Assembly: GCA_030637025.1 (NCBI GenBank)
Contig: DAOVVV010000008.1
Location: 7,331 to 71,330 of the forward strand
Direction of reading: 5' to 3'
DNA from: JAGLHV01 sp023143305 [NCBI: Clostridia bacterium]
Lineage (GTDB): Bacteria > CBDUZB01 > JAGLHV01
DNA: 64,000 bases
Shown: one piece after another, positions 45,229 through 53,616 of the stretch
How the letters are laid out: each line of letters opens with the position of its first letter
Position numbering within the stretch: position 1 is the stretch's first letter
Notes under the pieces: generated by a model
What the model was told of the DNA's origin: nothing
The model's input: the letters and a program-made list of their open reading frames with translations, nothing else
Database searches by the model: none
Position numbers and translations under genes: made by a program

Positions 45229-45438
45229 ATGTTAGGATATTGGTCAGTAATAATTCTTTTGGGTATTCTTATGTGTTATAATTTAATTAATGCTTACAAG
45301 GATTATACTTCAGATAATAAAACATTAAAATTTGCCGGTCATTTAATTCTTTTGTTGGTGCTTTTTATTATCATCTTAAATTCTCTTTTTACTGTAATGG
45401 AATTCGGTCTCGAAACAACAACAATTTTCTCAAAATAA
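45229..45438 (+). CDS. small membrane protein (69 aa)
   Basis: The ATG at 45229 has AAAAGGAGG upstream. The 69-residue product has two hydrophobic helices (about 4-20 and 36-60) separated by a charged loop NAYKDYTSDNKTLKF. No family was recognised. It stands alone between phoU and a convergent gene; an upstream in-frame TTG at 45190 has no ribosome site. Confidence 0.6.
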   Translation: MLGYWSVIILLGILMCYNLINAYKDYTSDNKTLKFAGHLILLLVLFIIILNSLFTVMEFGLETTTIFSK

Positions 45439-45496
45439 AAGTTGAATAAATTTAACGCAAGTTTTTTTTAACCGGGAATAAATAAACATAAGCAAA

Positions 45497-46606
45497 TTAG
45501 CTTTTATTGTTTGAAATTAAAATAATTTTTACGATTTCTGAACGGGAAAAGAGACGCATTGGAGGGCCCCAGGTTCCTGTACCACAGGTTGTATAAATAT
45601 AAGAATCTTCAAATTGATATAATCCCCATGGGTATTTAAAGGCTAACCAGACTATCAAATCCAGTGGGGGAATTTGTCCTGCGTGAGTATGTCCGGATAA
45701 TTGTAAATCAACACCTTTTTTAACTGCCTGCCGGAAGTATTTTGGTTGGTGAGAAAGAAGAATAACCGGTTTGTTTAAATTGCAATTTTTCATTGCTTTT
45801 TTAAGATTCGGACCGGCAAGAGAAAACCTTTTCCCTGTTTCATCATCAATGCCGATTATTTCAACTGTATCGGCAATAGTTATTTTTTCATTTCTTAAAA
45901 CAGTGATATTCGATTGTTCGGCAATTTCCAGAAAATGACTGACTCCGGCATAAAACTCATGATTTCCGGTAATAGCCAGCACCCCGTGTTTTGATTTTAA
46001 TTCTTTCAATATAGGATAGAATTTTTCAAAATTGTGAACACTCTGATCTATCAAGTCTCCGGTAATAACTATTAAATCCGGATTTAATTTATTTGTTTTA
46101 TCTACTATAGATTTTAACCATCGGGTCGAGGTTAAGGAATCTAAATGTAAATCGGATAATTGAACAATAGAAAATCCTGATTTTTCAAAGGGTAGTTTTT
46201 TTGTTGTTATTCGAATTTCTTTTATTTTTACTTCTCTGGCGGCATTATAAAGTGAAAATACACTGCTGAATAAAACAAGAATAAGAGTAATCATAGTCCA
46301 AACTTTGTTGTGATGGATAAAAAATAATCCTGCAATATCTTTAAGAAAAAACAGAAAAAAAGCAATAGATATTACCCCTAACCAGACAGAACTAAAATAA
46401 ACCAGCAAATAAACTAAAAAATATCTACTTAATAGTTTTCCCAACACAAACGATAATGCGGCAAACAAGAAAAAAAGTCTCAGATAATTACCAATTAAAG
46501 GAGAAAGGGCTAATCCTTTTATGATACGCATACAAATATAGTAATGCATTCCTAAGTAAAAAGAAGCAGCTATTAAAATAAAAATAAAAAGATACAGGAT
46601 ATTCAT
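45497..46606 (-). CDS. membrane-anchored metallophosphoesterase (YaeI/YkuE-like)
   Basis: This is the only gene on the minus strand. The 369-residue protein has four membrane helices in its first 125 residues, then a calcineurin-like phosphoesterase domain. The metal-site motifs are SDLHLDS, ITGDLID, ITGNHEFYAG, LLSHQPKYF and LQLSGHTHAGQI. Relatives act on phospholipids such as UDP-2,3-diacylglucosamine or are unassigned. I chose the ATG at 46606 because AAGGTG lies upstream and the first helix then starts the protein; an in-frame start at 46690 would add 28 hydrophilic residues. Confidence 0.88.
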   Translation of the reverse strand: MNILYLFIFILIAASFYLGMHYYICMRIIKGLALSPLIGNYLRLFFLFAALSFVLGKLLSRYFLVYLLVYFSSVWLGVISIAFFLFFLKDIAGLFFIHHNKVWTMITLILVLFSSVFSLYNAAREVKIKEIRITTKKLPFEKSGFSIVQLSDLHLDSLTSTRWLKSIVDKTNKLNPDLIVITGDLIDQSVHNFEKFYPILKELKSKHGVLAITGNHEFYAGVSHFLEIAEQSNITVLRNEKITIADTVEIIGIDDETGKRFSLAGPNLKKAMKNCNLNKPVILLSHQPKYFRQAVKKGVDLQLSGHTHAGQIPPLDLIVWLAFKYPWGLYQFEDSYIYTTCGTGTWGPPMRLFSRSEIVKIILISNNKS

Positions 46607-46705
46607 TTTTGTAACACCTTGATTTATTTGTTCAGTTATAGATAATAAAAATGTTTTTATGATTTTACAAAAAACGAGCATTTTTTGCAATTAAATAAAA
46701 TTGTA

Positions 46706-46735
46706 TTGAAGTGAATAATAAAAAATTTGTATAAT
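46706..46735 (+). promoter_or_regulatory. sigma-70 promoter for mtnA
   Basis: TTGAAG (46706-46711) and TATAAT (46730-46735) are 18 bp apart. The start codon follows at 46776. Confidence 0.65.
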
Positions 46736-46775
46736 ATGTTATATTAAAAAAAATATTGTTTAATCTGGTATAAAA

Positions 46776-47828
46776 ATGAAAGTTAACGGTAAACATTACA
46801 GAACTGTCTGGATGAAAGATTCATCCGTGTTTTTAATCGAACAAAATCTCCTGCCTTTTGATTTTAAAATTTATGAAGCAAAAAATTATCCGGATACTTG
46901 CCGGGCAATTAAAACAATGATGGTAAGGGGTTCTATGGCTATTGGTGCAGCAGCGGGATTTGCTATGGCACAAGCTTTCTTAGAAGCCCCTGAAAAAAAT
47001 TTCTCCCAATTTATTGAAAAGGCTAAAAGAGACATCGAGTTAACACGGCCCACTGCTCAGAATTTATTTCATGCAGTGAATCATGTTTATAATGCTGCAA
47101 AAAAATCAAAAAAACCAAGAGAAACCGCAATGTTTACCGCACAAAAATTTGCTGATGATGATGCTGCCGCTTGCAGGAAAATAGGTGAACATGGAAACAC
47201 TTTAATCAAAGATAATTATAATATTGAAACCCATTGTAATGCCGGCTGGCTTGCCTGCGTTGATTATGGTAGTGCTTTATCTCCCATATATATTGCTCAT
47301 CAAAACGGAAAAAAAGTTTTTGTCTATGTTGATGAAACAAGACCCCGAAATCAAGGGGCAAAGCTTACTGCCTGGGAACTTAAAAACGAAGAAATACCAC
47401 ATCTTATTTTGCCTGATAATGCCGGAGCTTATTTAATGTCACAGGGAAAAGTAGATATGATGATTGTCGGGGCAGACAGGATTGCCCAAAACGGTGATGT
47501 AGCAAATAAAATCGGTACACTGGAAAAAGCCATTGTGGCCAAAGAATTTGATGTACCATTTTATGTTACTGCCACAATTCCGACGTTTGACCTAAATTGT
47601 AATTCTGGCAGGGACATTCCCATTGAAGAGAGAAGTGAAGAGGAAGTTTTGTATCAAACCGGTCGCTCGATAAAAGGAAAGTTAGAAAAAATTTTGGTGT
47701 GCTCACCCGGGTCAAAGGCTATAAACCCGGCTTTTGATATAACCCCGGCAAAATATATTACCGGATTTATTACTGAAAAAGGAATAATTAAACCGGATGC
47801 ATCTGCCATAAAAAAATTATTTGCTTAA
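46776..47828 (+). CDS. mtnA: S-methyl-5-thioribose-1-phosphate isomerase
   Basis: MtnA converts 5-methylthioribose-1-phosphate to the ribulose form in methionine salvage; many members also accept 5-deoxyribose-1-phosphate. The 350-residue protein has the catalytic Cys154 in ETHCNAGWLA and Asp234 in VGADRIAQNGDVANKIGT, with the N-terminal RGSMAIGAAAGFAMA typical of MtnA rather than eIF2B-like relatives. It is cytosolic. The adjacent class II aldolase 18 bp downstream suggests the anaerobic DHAP-shunt version, in which the sugar is split to DHAP and an aldehyde. Confidence 0.93.
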   Translation: MKVNGKHYRTVWMKDSSVFLIEQNLLPFDFKIYEAKNYPDTCRAIKTMMVRGSMAIGAAAGFAMAQAFLEAPEKNFSQFIEKAKRDIELTRPTAQNLFHAVNHVYNAAKKSKKPRETAMFTAQKFADDDAAACRKIGEHGNTLIKDNYNIETHCNAGWLACVDYGSALSPIYIAHQNGKKVFVYVDETRPRNQGAKLTAWELKNEEIPHLILPDNAGAYLMSQGKVDMMIVGADRIAQNGDVANKIGTLEKAIVAKEFDVPFYVTATIPTFDLNCNSGRDIPIEERSEEEVLYQTGRSIKGKLEKILVCSPGSKAINPAFDITPAKYITGFITEKGIIKPDASAIKKLFA

Positions 47829-47846
47829 CTAAAGGTTAAAGGTTAT

Positions 47847-48431
47847 ATGATTTACCAAGGTATAAAGTTTAAAACTAAAATTATCAATAAAGAAATTCCA
47901 AAACATCCCGGACTGGAAGAGTTAAAATACTGGTGTAGGGAATTTCACAAGTTTCATCTGGCACCACCATATAGTGGTGGTTCTTATGGTAATTTAAGTT
48001 TTCGGGTAAAAAAGGGGGAGGATTCTTTTATAATTACCGGGTCCAAAATCGGTTTAAAAGAAAAATTATCCGATGATTGTTTTGTAAAAGTTCTCTCATC
48101 TAATTTAAAAGCAAAAACTATTTTTATCTCAGGCATAAAAGAACCTTCTTCTGAAAGCAAGCTTCATTTAGCTATTTACCGGCAAAGAAAAGATATAAAT
48201 GCCATATTTCACGGACATTGCAAAAAAATTTTATCTAATGCAGACAGATTAAAAATACCCCAAACCCAAAAAGAAGAACTCTATGGAACAATGGAATTAG
48301 TTCAGAGGGTTTTGGAGATATTAGATGATAAATCTTTCCTGATAATGAAAAATCATGGATTTATTTCTTTAGGTAAAACAATGGAGAAAGCAGGAAAATT
48401 AGCTTTGGAAATTCATAAAAAATGTTTATAA
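47847..48431 (+). CDS. class II aldolase/adducin family protein
   Basis: The 194-residue protein matches class II aldolases by GGSYGNLSFRV, FIITGSKIGLKEKL, SSESKLHLAIYRQR, the zinc histidines in FHGHC and the third in MKNHGFISLGKT. Family members cleave fuculose- or ribulose-type phosphates, or dehydrate methylthioribulose-1-phosphate (MtnB). Coupled to mtnA and without other methionine-salvage genes nearby, an aldolase of the methylthioribulose/deoxyribulose shunt is the best guess. It has no good ribosome site and probably depends on mtnA translation. Confidence 0.8.
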   Translation: MIYQGIKFKTKIINKEIPKHPGLEELKYWCREFHKFHLAPPYSGGSYGNLSFRVKKGEDSFIITGSKIGLKEKLSDDCFVKVLSSNLKAKTIFISGIKEPSSESKLHLAIYRQRKDINAIFHGHCKKILSNADRLKIPQTQKEELYGTMELVQRVLEILDDKSFLIMKNHGFISLGKTMEKAGKLALEIHKKCL

Positions 48432-48447
48432 AAAAGGAGGAATAATT

Positions 48448-48849
48448 ATGCGAGTAGCAATATCTACAGATGCAGACTCTGTATCTGCTCATTTTGGTCG
48501 ATGTCCGTCTTTTACTATTGTGGACATTGAAGAGGGGAAGATTATAAAAAAAGAAGTTATTGATAATCCGGGGCATCATCCCGGGTTTATCCCGCAGTTT
48601 TTAAACGAAAAAGGGGTTAAATGTATTGTTGCCGGGGGTATGGGAATGAGAGCAACCGGACTTTTTAATGAATTCGGTATTCAGACTATTATCGGTATAA
48701 GTGGAAAAATTGATGAAGTTATCGATAAACTACAAAAAGGGACCCTGCAAAGCGGTGAAAGTCTATGCCGGCCTGGTGCAGGAAAGGGTTATGGTTTGGA
48801 TAAAACTGAATGTAACCACCCTGCCGAAGATGATTGTGACCACAAATAA
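48448..48849 (+). CDS. NifB/NifX-type dinitrogenase Fe-Mo cofactor family protein
   Basis: The 133-residue protein starts RVAISTDADSVSAHFGRCPSFTIVD, followed by CIVAGGMGMRATGLFNEFGI, the typical fold of NifX/NafY-like and MTH1175-like proteins that carry Fe-Mo or other Fe-S precursors. The C-terminal tail is rich in Cys, His and Asp (CNHPAEDDCDHK) and may bind metal. No nitrogenase genes are seen, so a general metal-cluster role is more likely. AAAAGGAGG precedes the ATG. Confidence 0.85.
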   Translation: MRVAISTDADSVSAHFGRCPSFTIVDIEEGKIIKKEVIDNPGHHPGFIPQFLNEKGVKCIVAGGMGMRATGLFNEFGIQTIIGISGKIDEVIDKLQKGTLQSGESLCRPGAGKGYGLDKTECNHPAEDDCDHK

Positions 48850-48912
48850 AAGAAAAATTCAAGATAAAAAAATCCGGATATAAAAATAAGCAACAGAATA
48901 ATAGGGGGAATT

Positions 48913-49515
48913 TTGGAAAAAGAGGTAATAGAAAACCATCAACGGTATTTAGAGAGAATAAATGTTTATAAAAAATTTGGCTATGATAATGAAAAAGAAA
49001 GGGATTTTATTATCCAAAAAGCACAACCTATAGGTGGTCGTATATTAGAGGTTGGCACAGGGAAGGGACATCTAAGCATTGCTTTAGCCAAGAAGGGCTA
49101 TAGCTTTGTTAGTGTTGATATTTCAAAAGAAGAGCAAGAGTTTGCCCAACTGAGCATTCAATATTTAGAGTTGAATAAACAAGTAGATTTTAAAATAGAA
49201 AGTGCCAAACATTTAAATTTTGACAACGGAAGCTTTGATACAATTATTTCCGTTAATTTAGTTCATCACCTTACAAATTTGTTTGAAGTTGTAGATGAAT
49301 GGCTCCGAATTGTTTCTTCGGACGGTAAGATTATTTTAAGTGATTTTACCCGGGAGGGGCTGGAAGTAATCGATAAAGTTCATTTAAATGAAGGAAGAAA
49401 ACACCCTGTTGGTGAAATTAATTTAACAGATATAGATAATTACTTAATAGCAAAAAAAATCAGGGTAGAAAAGTATAGAAGCAAATTTCAGGAAATATCG
49501 ATAATAAAAATTTAG
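48913..49515 (+). CDS. class I SAM-dependent methyltransferase
   Basis: The 200-residue protein has the SAM-binding motif ILEVGTGKGHLSIALAK, the acidic loop VSVDIS, and LNFDNGSFDTIISVNLVHHL, ending with a DGKIILSDF strand. It methylates an unknown small or large molecule in the cytoplasm. The TTG start at 48913 has AGGGGGAA upstream. It is 8 bp before the next gene and probably co-transcribed with it. Confidence 0.85.
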   Translation: MEKEVIENHQRYLERINVYKKFGYDNEKERDFIIQKAQPIGGRILEVGTGKGHLSIALAKKGYSFVSVDISKEEQEFAQLSIQYLELNKQVDFKIESAKHLNFDNGSFDTIISVNLVHHLTNLFEVVDEWLRIVSSDGKIILSDFTREGLEVIDKVHLNEGRKHPVGEINLTDIDNYLIAKKIRVEKYRSKFQEISIIKI

Positions 49516-49523
49516 GGTTAAGA

Positions 49524-50102
49524 ATGAATATACTGGCAATTAACGGTAGTCCGAAAAAAAATGGGAAGATAAGTAGAATAGTTAAGGAAATCATAAAAGG
49601 AGCATCAGAAGAAAACAATAAATGTGAAATTTTATATTTATCAGATATTAAAAACATAAATGATTGTAAGGGTTGTATGCAATGCCAGGAACAAGGAAAA
49701 TGCATAATAAGAGATGATATTCTGATTGTTGAAGAGGCGATAAAAAGAAATGAAGTAATAATATTTGCTACGCCAACACACTGGGGAAATGTTTCCGGAA
49801 TAATGCTGCGAATGATAGAACGATTATTCGGTTTTTTAATCGAAGAAAAACCATTAGGATTTCCTGTTGCTAAGGCAGGAAAGGGAAAGAAGGCTATATT
49901 GGTTACTGCCTGCAGTACATCCTGGCCGTTTAATTGGATATTTAATCAATCACGAGCTTGTTTTGGCCGGTTAAAGGAAGTTTGTAAATACAGCGGCATA
50001 AAGATAATAAAAACTTTTACTTTGCCTGGAACAACAAAGATGGATAAAATACCGCAAAAATATTTAATTAAAGCTTTTATGCTCGGAAGAAAGATTAAAT
50101 AA
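49524..50102 (+). CDS. Fe-S flavoprotein, NADPH-dependent FMN reductase family
   Basis: The 192-residue protein has the flavodoxin-like start ILAINGSPKKNGKISRIV and the cysteine cluster CKGCMQCQEQGKC (52-64 or so), typical of iron-sulphur flavoproteins of anaerobes. FATPTHWGNVSGIMLRMIERLF forms the FMN contact. It probably transfers electrons for oxygen or peroxide detoxification or for unknown reductions. It overlaps in context with the methyltransferase before it; a new promoter follows for the Rrf2 gene. Confidence 0.85.
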   Translation: MNILAINGSPKKNGKISRIVKEIIKGASEENNKCEILYLSDIKNINDCKGCMQCQEQGKCIIRDDILIVEEAIKRNEVIIFATPTHWGNVSGIMLRMIERLFGFLIEEKPLGFPVAKAGKGKKAILVTACSTSWPFNWIFNQSRACFGRLKEVCKYSGIKIIKTFTLPGTTKMDKIPQKYLIKAFMLGRKIK

Positions 50103-50122
50103 AAATATGTTTTATTTTTTTA

Positions 50123-50150
50123 TTGACAAATGATATTAATTTAGTATCAT
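50123..50150 (+). promoter_or_regulatory. promoter of the Rrf2 gene
   Basis: TTGACA at 50123-50128 and TATCAT at 50145-50150 are separated by 16 bp. The -10 forms the right half of a palindrome (50130-50150), so bound regulator would block the promoter. Confidence 0.65.
50130..50150. promoter_or_regulatory. 21-bp operator-like palindrome in the Rrf2 promoter
   Basis: The halves ATGATAT and GTATCAT are inverted around an A/T core; only two symmetric pairs and the centre break the symmetry. It covers spacer and -10, as expected for autoregulation by the Rrf2 protein encoded 19 bp downstream. Confidence 0.6.
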
Positions 50151-50168
50151 AAAGTAAAGGAGACAAAC

Positions 50169-50570
50169 ATGATGCTGATTAACAGGGATACAGACTATGC
50201 CGTTAGGGCCCTTTGTTTTATTGCGCAGAGTAAAAAAAACAAAGTGTCAGTTGGTGAATTAGTGAAAGAGTTAAAAATACCCAGGCCCTTTTTAAGAAAG
50301 ATACTTCAAATTTTAAACAAGAAAAAAATGCTCAAATCATCCAAAGGACCACACGGTGGCTTTATCCTGGCTAAACCCGGCAATAAAATCCTTTTAACTG
50401 ATTTAATGAAAATCTTCCAGGGGGTGCTAAAACTAAATAAATGTATTTTTAAAAAACAAGTTTGTCCGAACATGAAAACTTGTAAACTCAAAAAGAAAAT
50501 TGACAAAATAGAAAAACATGTTATTTCCGAATTAAAAGGCATTACATTAGAACAGTTATCAGAAAAATAA
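50169..50570 (+). CDS. Rrf2 family transcriptional regulator
   Basis: The 133-residue protein has the Rrf2/IscR winged helix: NRDTDYAVRALCFIAQ, the recognition helix PRPFLRKILQIL, and SSKGPHGGFILAK. Three cysteines at the end of the dimer helix (CIFKKQVCPNMKTC) match the Fe-S or redox-sensing position of IscR, NsrR and RsrR. It should sense Fe-S, NO or redox state. Its promoter contains a palindrome that fits self-repression. AAAGGAGA precedes the start. It lies before D-lactate dehydrogenase and the oxygen-defence block, which are possible targets. Confidence 0.88.
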   Translation: MMLINRDTDYAVRALCFIAQSKKNKVSVGELVKELKIPRPFLRKILQILNKKKMLKSSKGPHGGFILAKPGNKILLTDLMKIFQGVLKLNKCIFKKQVCPNMKTCKLKKKIDKIEKHVISELKGITLEQLSEK

Positions 50571-50588
50571 AGATATAAAGGGATAAAA

Positions 50589-51638
50589 ATGGATACACTA
50601 AAAATTGCTTTTTTTGATACAAAACCATATGACCAAAAATTTTTTGATCTGGTAAATAGCGATTATAATTTTGAACTAAAATATTTCAAAAATCACTTAA
50701 GCAAAGAAACTGTTGAACAGGTGCAAGGATTTAACGTCGTATGTGCATTCGTTAACGATACTGTTGACAAAGATGTTATAAGGATACTAAAACAAGAAGG
50801 TGTTAAATTAATTGCTTTGCGTTGTGCCGGATATAACAACGTTGATTTAAGAGCGGCATTTAAAAATATTCATATTATGCGCGTACCGGAATATTCTCCT
50901 TATGCAGTTGCTGAACATGCGGTAGCCTTGATGTTGGGATTAAACAGAAAAATCTATCGGGCTTATTATCGTACCCGGGATAATAATTTTAGTATCAACG
51001 GATTACTCGGTTTTGATATGCACGGCAAAACAGCAGGCATTATCGGAACAGGAAAAATCGGAAAATGTCTGATTTCTATTCTTAAAGGCTTTGGGATGAA
51101 TATTATTTGTTTTGATCTTCATCCGGATGAGTCATATGCAAAGGCTGTGGGGATTAATTATGTTCCTCTTGCTCAGCTTTATAGTCAATCGAATATTATT
51201 TCTTTACATTGTCCCTTAACCCCTCAAACCCAGTATATGATTAATCATGAAAGTATTGCCCAAATGAAAGAGGGAATAATGATTATAAATACGGGTAGGG
51301 GAAAATTGATTAAGACACAGGCATTGATAGAGGGTCTTAAAAGCGGAAAAATCGGGGGAGCGGGGCTTGATGTATATGAGGAAGAAAGTAATTACTTTTT
51401 CGAGGACTTTTCTGCTTCAATGATCAGTGACGATGTATTAGCACGGCTACTGACTTTTTCCAATGTGCTGATAACTTCCCATCAGGGTTTTTTTACCAAA
51501 GAAGCATTGACTAATATAGCTCAGACAACTTTTGATAATATTGTTGAATTTTTTAACGGCGGATATTTAAAAAATGAGATTTGTTATCATTGCGGAGAAA
51601 CATGTATAAAAAAAGATAAAAAACGTTGTTTTGATTAA
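50589..51638 (+). CDS. D-lactate dehydrogenase / D-2-hydroxyacid dehydrogenase
   Basis: The 349-residue NAD-dependent enzyme matches D-lactate dehydrogenase: LIALRCAGYNNVD, PEYSPYAVAEHAVAL, Rossmann GIIGTGKIGKCL, catalytic Arg in NTGRGKL, Glu in LDVYEEES and His in TSHQGFF. It would reduce pyruvate to D-lactate during fermentation. The C-terminal tail carries four cysteines (CYHCGETC and a later C), which is unusual and could bind metal. It begins 18 bp after the Rrf2 gene, so the regulator may control it. Confidence 0.9.
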   Translation: MDTLKIAFFDTKPYDQKFFDLVNSDYNFELKYFKNHLSKETVEQVQGFNVVCAFVNDTVDKDVIRILKQEGVKLIALRCAGYNNVDLRAAFKNIHIMRVPEYSPYAVAEHAVALMLGLNRKIYRAYYRTRDNNFSINGLLGFDMHGKTAGIIGTGKIGKCLISILKGFGMNIICFDLHPDESYAKAVGINYVPLAQLYSQSNIISLHCPLTPQTQYMINHESIAQMKEGIMIINTGRGKLIKTQALIEGLKSGKIGGAGLDVYEEESNYFFEDFSASMISDDVLARLLTFSNVLITSHQGFFTKEALTNIAQTTFDNIVEFFNGGYLKNEICYHCGETCIKKDKKRCFD

Positions 51639-51724
51639 AATTGTAATAAAGGGTAATGTCAAAAATAAAATGATAAATACTCAGAGAAGGGTTATAAATA
51701 AAAAAGAATTTTTTCATAATGTAG

Positions 51725-51844
51725 GACGGAAAGCGTATAATCTATACTTTGGATACTTCCATAAGAAAAGGTTTAATTGATAATTGGAAAGAGTATGTGT
51801 TTAAATGTTCGTTGGATTTTGATTTAGAAGGAATTATTAAATAA
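51725..51844 (+). pseudogene. possible gene remnant between ldh and rubrerythrin
   Basis: A 39-codon open stretch without start or ribosome site reads in part DTSIRKGLIDNWKEYVFKCS and ends TAA at 51842-51844. It is coding-like in composition but not recognised. An element C-type left end (TAATGTCAAAAAT at 51654) and a partial element B (GCAGGCTAAAGCCTGC at about 51851) flank it. Confidence 0.25.
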
Positions 51845-51845
51845 A

Positions 51846-51873
51846 AACGCAGGCTAAAGCCTGCGACTACCAA
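51846..51873. repeat. partial element B (GCAGGC palindrome)
   Basis: AACGCAGGCTAAAGCCTGCG followed by ACTACC is the central hairpin of element B without its ends. It lies just before the ribosome site of the rubrerythrin gene. Confidence 0.6.
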
Positions 51874-51889
51874 AGAAAGGAGGAAAAGT

Positions 51890-52399
51890 ATGCAAGTGTA
51901 TCGTTGTCGTGTATGTGGAGAAGTGTATATCGGAGATGAAAAACCCACAAGTTGTCCTTTTTGCGGTGCTCATGAGGGGTATTTTGTTTTAGCTAAAGAA
52001 TGGAAATTAATACATAGTGAGGTCTTATCCGATACAAGTAAAGAAAATTTAAAAAAAGCATTGGATTTGGAAATAAATAATACTAATTTTTACAAAGCCG
52101 CTTCGGAAAAAAGCAAAGATGTACATTTTTCCAGTATGTTTAAAGGTTTGTCCAAGGTGGAAAGAGAGCATGCTTCAACTATATGTAAACATCTTAGAAT
52201 AGCCAAACCGGAATCGAGTGTAGGAGCGGATAAGGCAGTTGATTCCGACCGGGCAAATATAGAAGAAGCTAATCGCAGGGAAAAAAGTGCGGTTAAATTT
52301 TATGGGGAAGCAATTAATCAGGCACCGGAAGAAGCCATTAAAGAGTTTTTTAAAGCATTAATGCAGATAGAATCAGACCATATAGCTTTAACCGACTAA
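51890..52399 (+). CDS. rubrerythrin with N-terminal rubredoxin domain
   Basis: The 169-residue protein begins with a rubredoxin-like FeS4 site (CRVCGEVYIGDEKPTSCPFC), then a four-helix ferritin-like di-iron domain with LEINNTNFYKAASEK, KVEREHASTICKHL, ANIEEANRREKSAVKFYGEA and MQIESDHIAL. Domain order is reversed relative to classical rubrerythrin (reverse rubrerythrin). It reduces hydrogen peroxide or oxygen in anaerobes. AAAGGAGG precedes the ATG. Confidence 0.9.
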   Translation: MQVYRCRVCGEVYIGDEKPTSCPFCGAHEGYFVLAKEWKLIHSEVLSDTSKENLKKALDLEINNTNFYKAASEKSKDVHFSSMFKGLSKVEREHASTICKHLRIAKPESSVGADKAVDSDRANIEEANRREKSAVKFYGEAINQAPEEAIKEFFKALMQIESDHIALTD

Positions 52400-52409
52400 A
52401 AATATTTAA

Positions 52410-52562
52410 GAGTTATGCAAAATACAATATTCTGCCTGCCCGCCAGTCTTTAAGGAGGGTCATTCCGCACTTGATGCGGAATCTATAATGTTTTTAAATA
52501 TCAATAGATTCCTGCTTTCGCAGGAATGACAAAAAAGATAAAAAGCTATTTTGCAGAAGTTT
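52410..52562 (+). mobile_element. element A copy 5 (153 bp)
   Basis: The left end GAGTTATGCAAAATA and right end TATTTTGCAGAAGTTT are inverted. The interior has CCAGTCTTTAAGGAGGGTC, ATTCCGCACTTGATGCGGAA, TCTATAATG, the AT-rich turn and the complete P right half. AAAGGAGG and the start of desulfoferrodoxin follow within 30 bp. Confidence 0.65.
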
Positions 52563-52591
52563 AAAAAATCTTTAATAAAGGAGGGAAGAAG

Positions 52592-52972
52592 ATGACTAAA
52601 TTAAGAGAGCTTTACCGTTGTAATATTTGTGGAAATGTTGTGGAAATAACCCATGAAGGGGCACCGGCACTGGTATGTTGTAATCAGCCAATGGTAAAAC
52701 TGGAGGCCAAAACCGAGGATACCGGAAGCGAAAAACATGTTCCGGTAATAGAAGAAATCGATGGTGGAACCACCATAAAAGTAGGAAGTATTGCCCATCC
52801 TATGGAGGAAAAACACTATATCAAATTTATCGAAGTCCTGACCAAGGATAAAGTTTTACGGATAGAATTAAAACCCGGACAAAATCCCGAGGTTCAATCT
52901 TGTGTATCAAAAGAGGATATATTAGAAGTACGGGAATTTTGTACTGTACATGGCCTATGGAAGAATAAATAA
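52592..52972 (+). CDS. dfx: desulfoferrodoxin (superoxide reductase)
   Basis: The 126-residue two-centre enzyme reduces superoxide to hydrogen peroxide. Centre I is the desulforedoxin site with Cys10, Cys13, Cys29 and Cys30. Centre II is the catalytic Fe(His)4(Cys) site with His49 (in EKHVPVIE), His69 and His75 (AHPMEEKHYI), Cys117 and His120 (CTVHGLW), and Lys48. All catalytic residues are present. AAAGGAGG precedes the ATG. Rubrerythrin genes on both sides would remove the peroxide made. Confidence 0.96.
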   Translation: MTKLRELYRCNICGNVVEITHEGAPALVCCNQPMVKLEAKTEDTGSEKHVPVIEEIDGGTTIKVGSIAHPMEEKHYIKFIEVLTKDKVLRIELKPGQNPEVQSCVSKEDILEVREFCTVHGLWKNK

Positions 52973-53017
52973 AAAGGCTAAAATCTTTTAACTATTAATC
53001 TAAAGGAGGAATTTAAA

Positions 53018-53593
53018 ATGGGAAGTATAAAAGGAACAAAAACAGAAAAAAATCTTTTGGCATCTTTTGCCGGAGAATCACAAGCAAGAAATCGTTATAC
53101 TTATTTTTCTTCTGTCGCCAGAAAAGAAGGATATGAACAAATAGCAGCGATATTCTTAGAAACTGCGGACAATGAAAAGGAACATGCTAAAAGATTCTTT
53201 AAATTCCTGGAAGGCGGGGAAATAGAAATTGCAGCAAGCTATCCTGCCGGAGTTATTAATGATACCGCAGCTAATCTGGAAGCTGCCGCAGCAGGGGAAA
53301 ATATGGAATGGACCAAACTTTATAAAGAAGCGGAAAAAACGGCCGGAGAGGAAGGATTTGAAGAAATAGCTGATTTATTTAAAGAAATAGCTGAAGTAGA
53401 AGAAGAGCATGAAAAACGCTACCGAAAATTACTTAAAAATATAAAAGAATGCAAGGTTTTTCAAAAAGATACCGTGGTTAAATGGAAATGCCGCAATTGT
53501 GGATATGTTCACGAAGGAAAAGAGGCCCCTCAACTATGCCCGGCTTGTGCCCATCCGCAAAGTTATTACGAATTGCTCTGTGAAAATTATTAA
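53018..53593 (+). CDS. rbr: rubrerythrin (classical)
   Basis: The 191-residue protein starts [22 protein letters not shown], the classical di-iron helix start, with [13 protein letters not shown] and [14 protein letters not shown] supplying further Glu and His ligands. The C-terminal rubredoxin domain has [10 protein letters not shown] and [12 protein letters not shown]. It is an NADH-linked peroxidase in anaerobes. It lies 45 bp after desulfoferrodoxin with AAAGGAGG upstream, and is part of one oxygen-defence operon with glutaredoxin and thioredoxin reductase-like genes downstream. Confidence 0.96.
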   Translation: MGSIKGTKTEKNLLASFAGESQARNRYTYFSSVARKEGYEQIAAIFLETADNEKEHAKRFFKFLEGGEIEIAASYPAGVINDTAANLEAAAAGENMEWTKLYKEAEKTAGEEGFEEIADLFKEIAEVEEEHEKRYRKLLKNIKECKVFQKDTVVKWKCRNCGYVHEGKEAPQLCPACAHPQSYYELLCENY

Positions 53594-53616
53594 AAATCTT
53601 CTCAAAGGAGAACAAA

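Noticed and set aside
48448-48849. Nitrogen fixation capacity
   Set aside because: A NifX-like fold alone is common in non-fixing anaerobes, and no nif structural genes are in the window.
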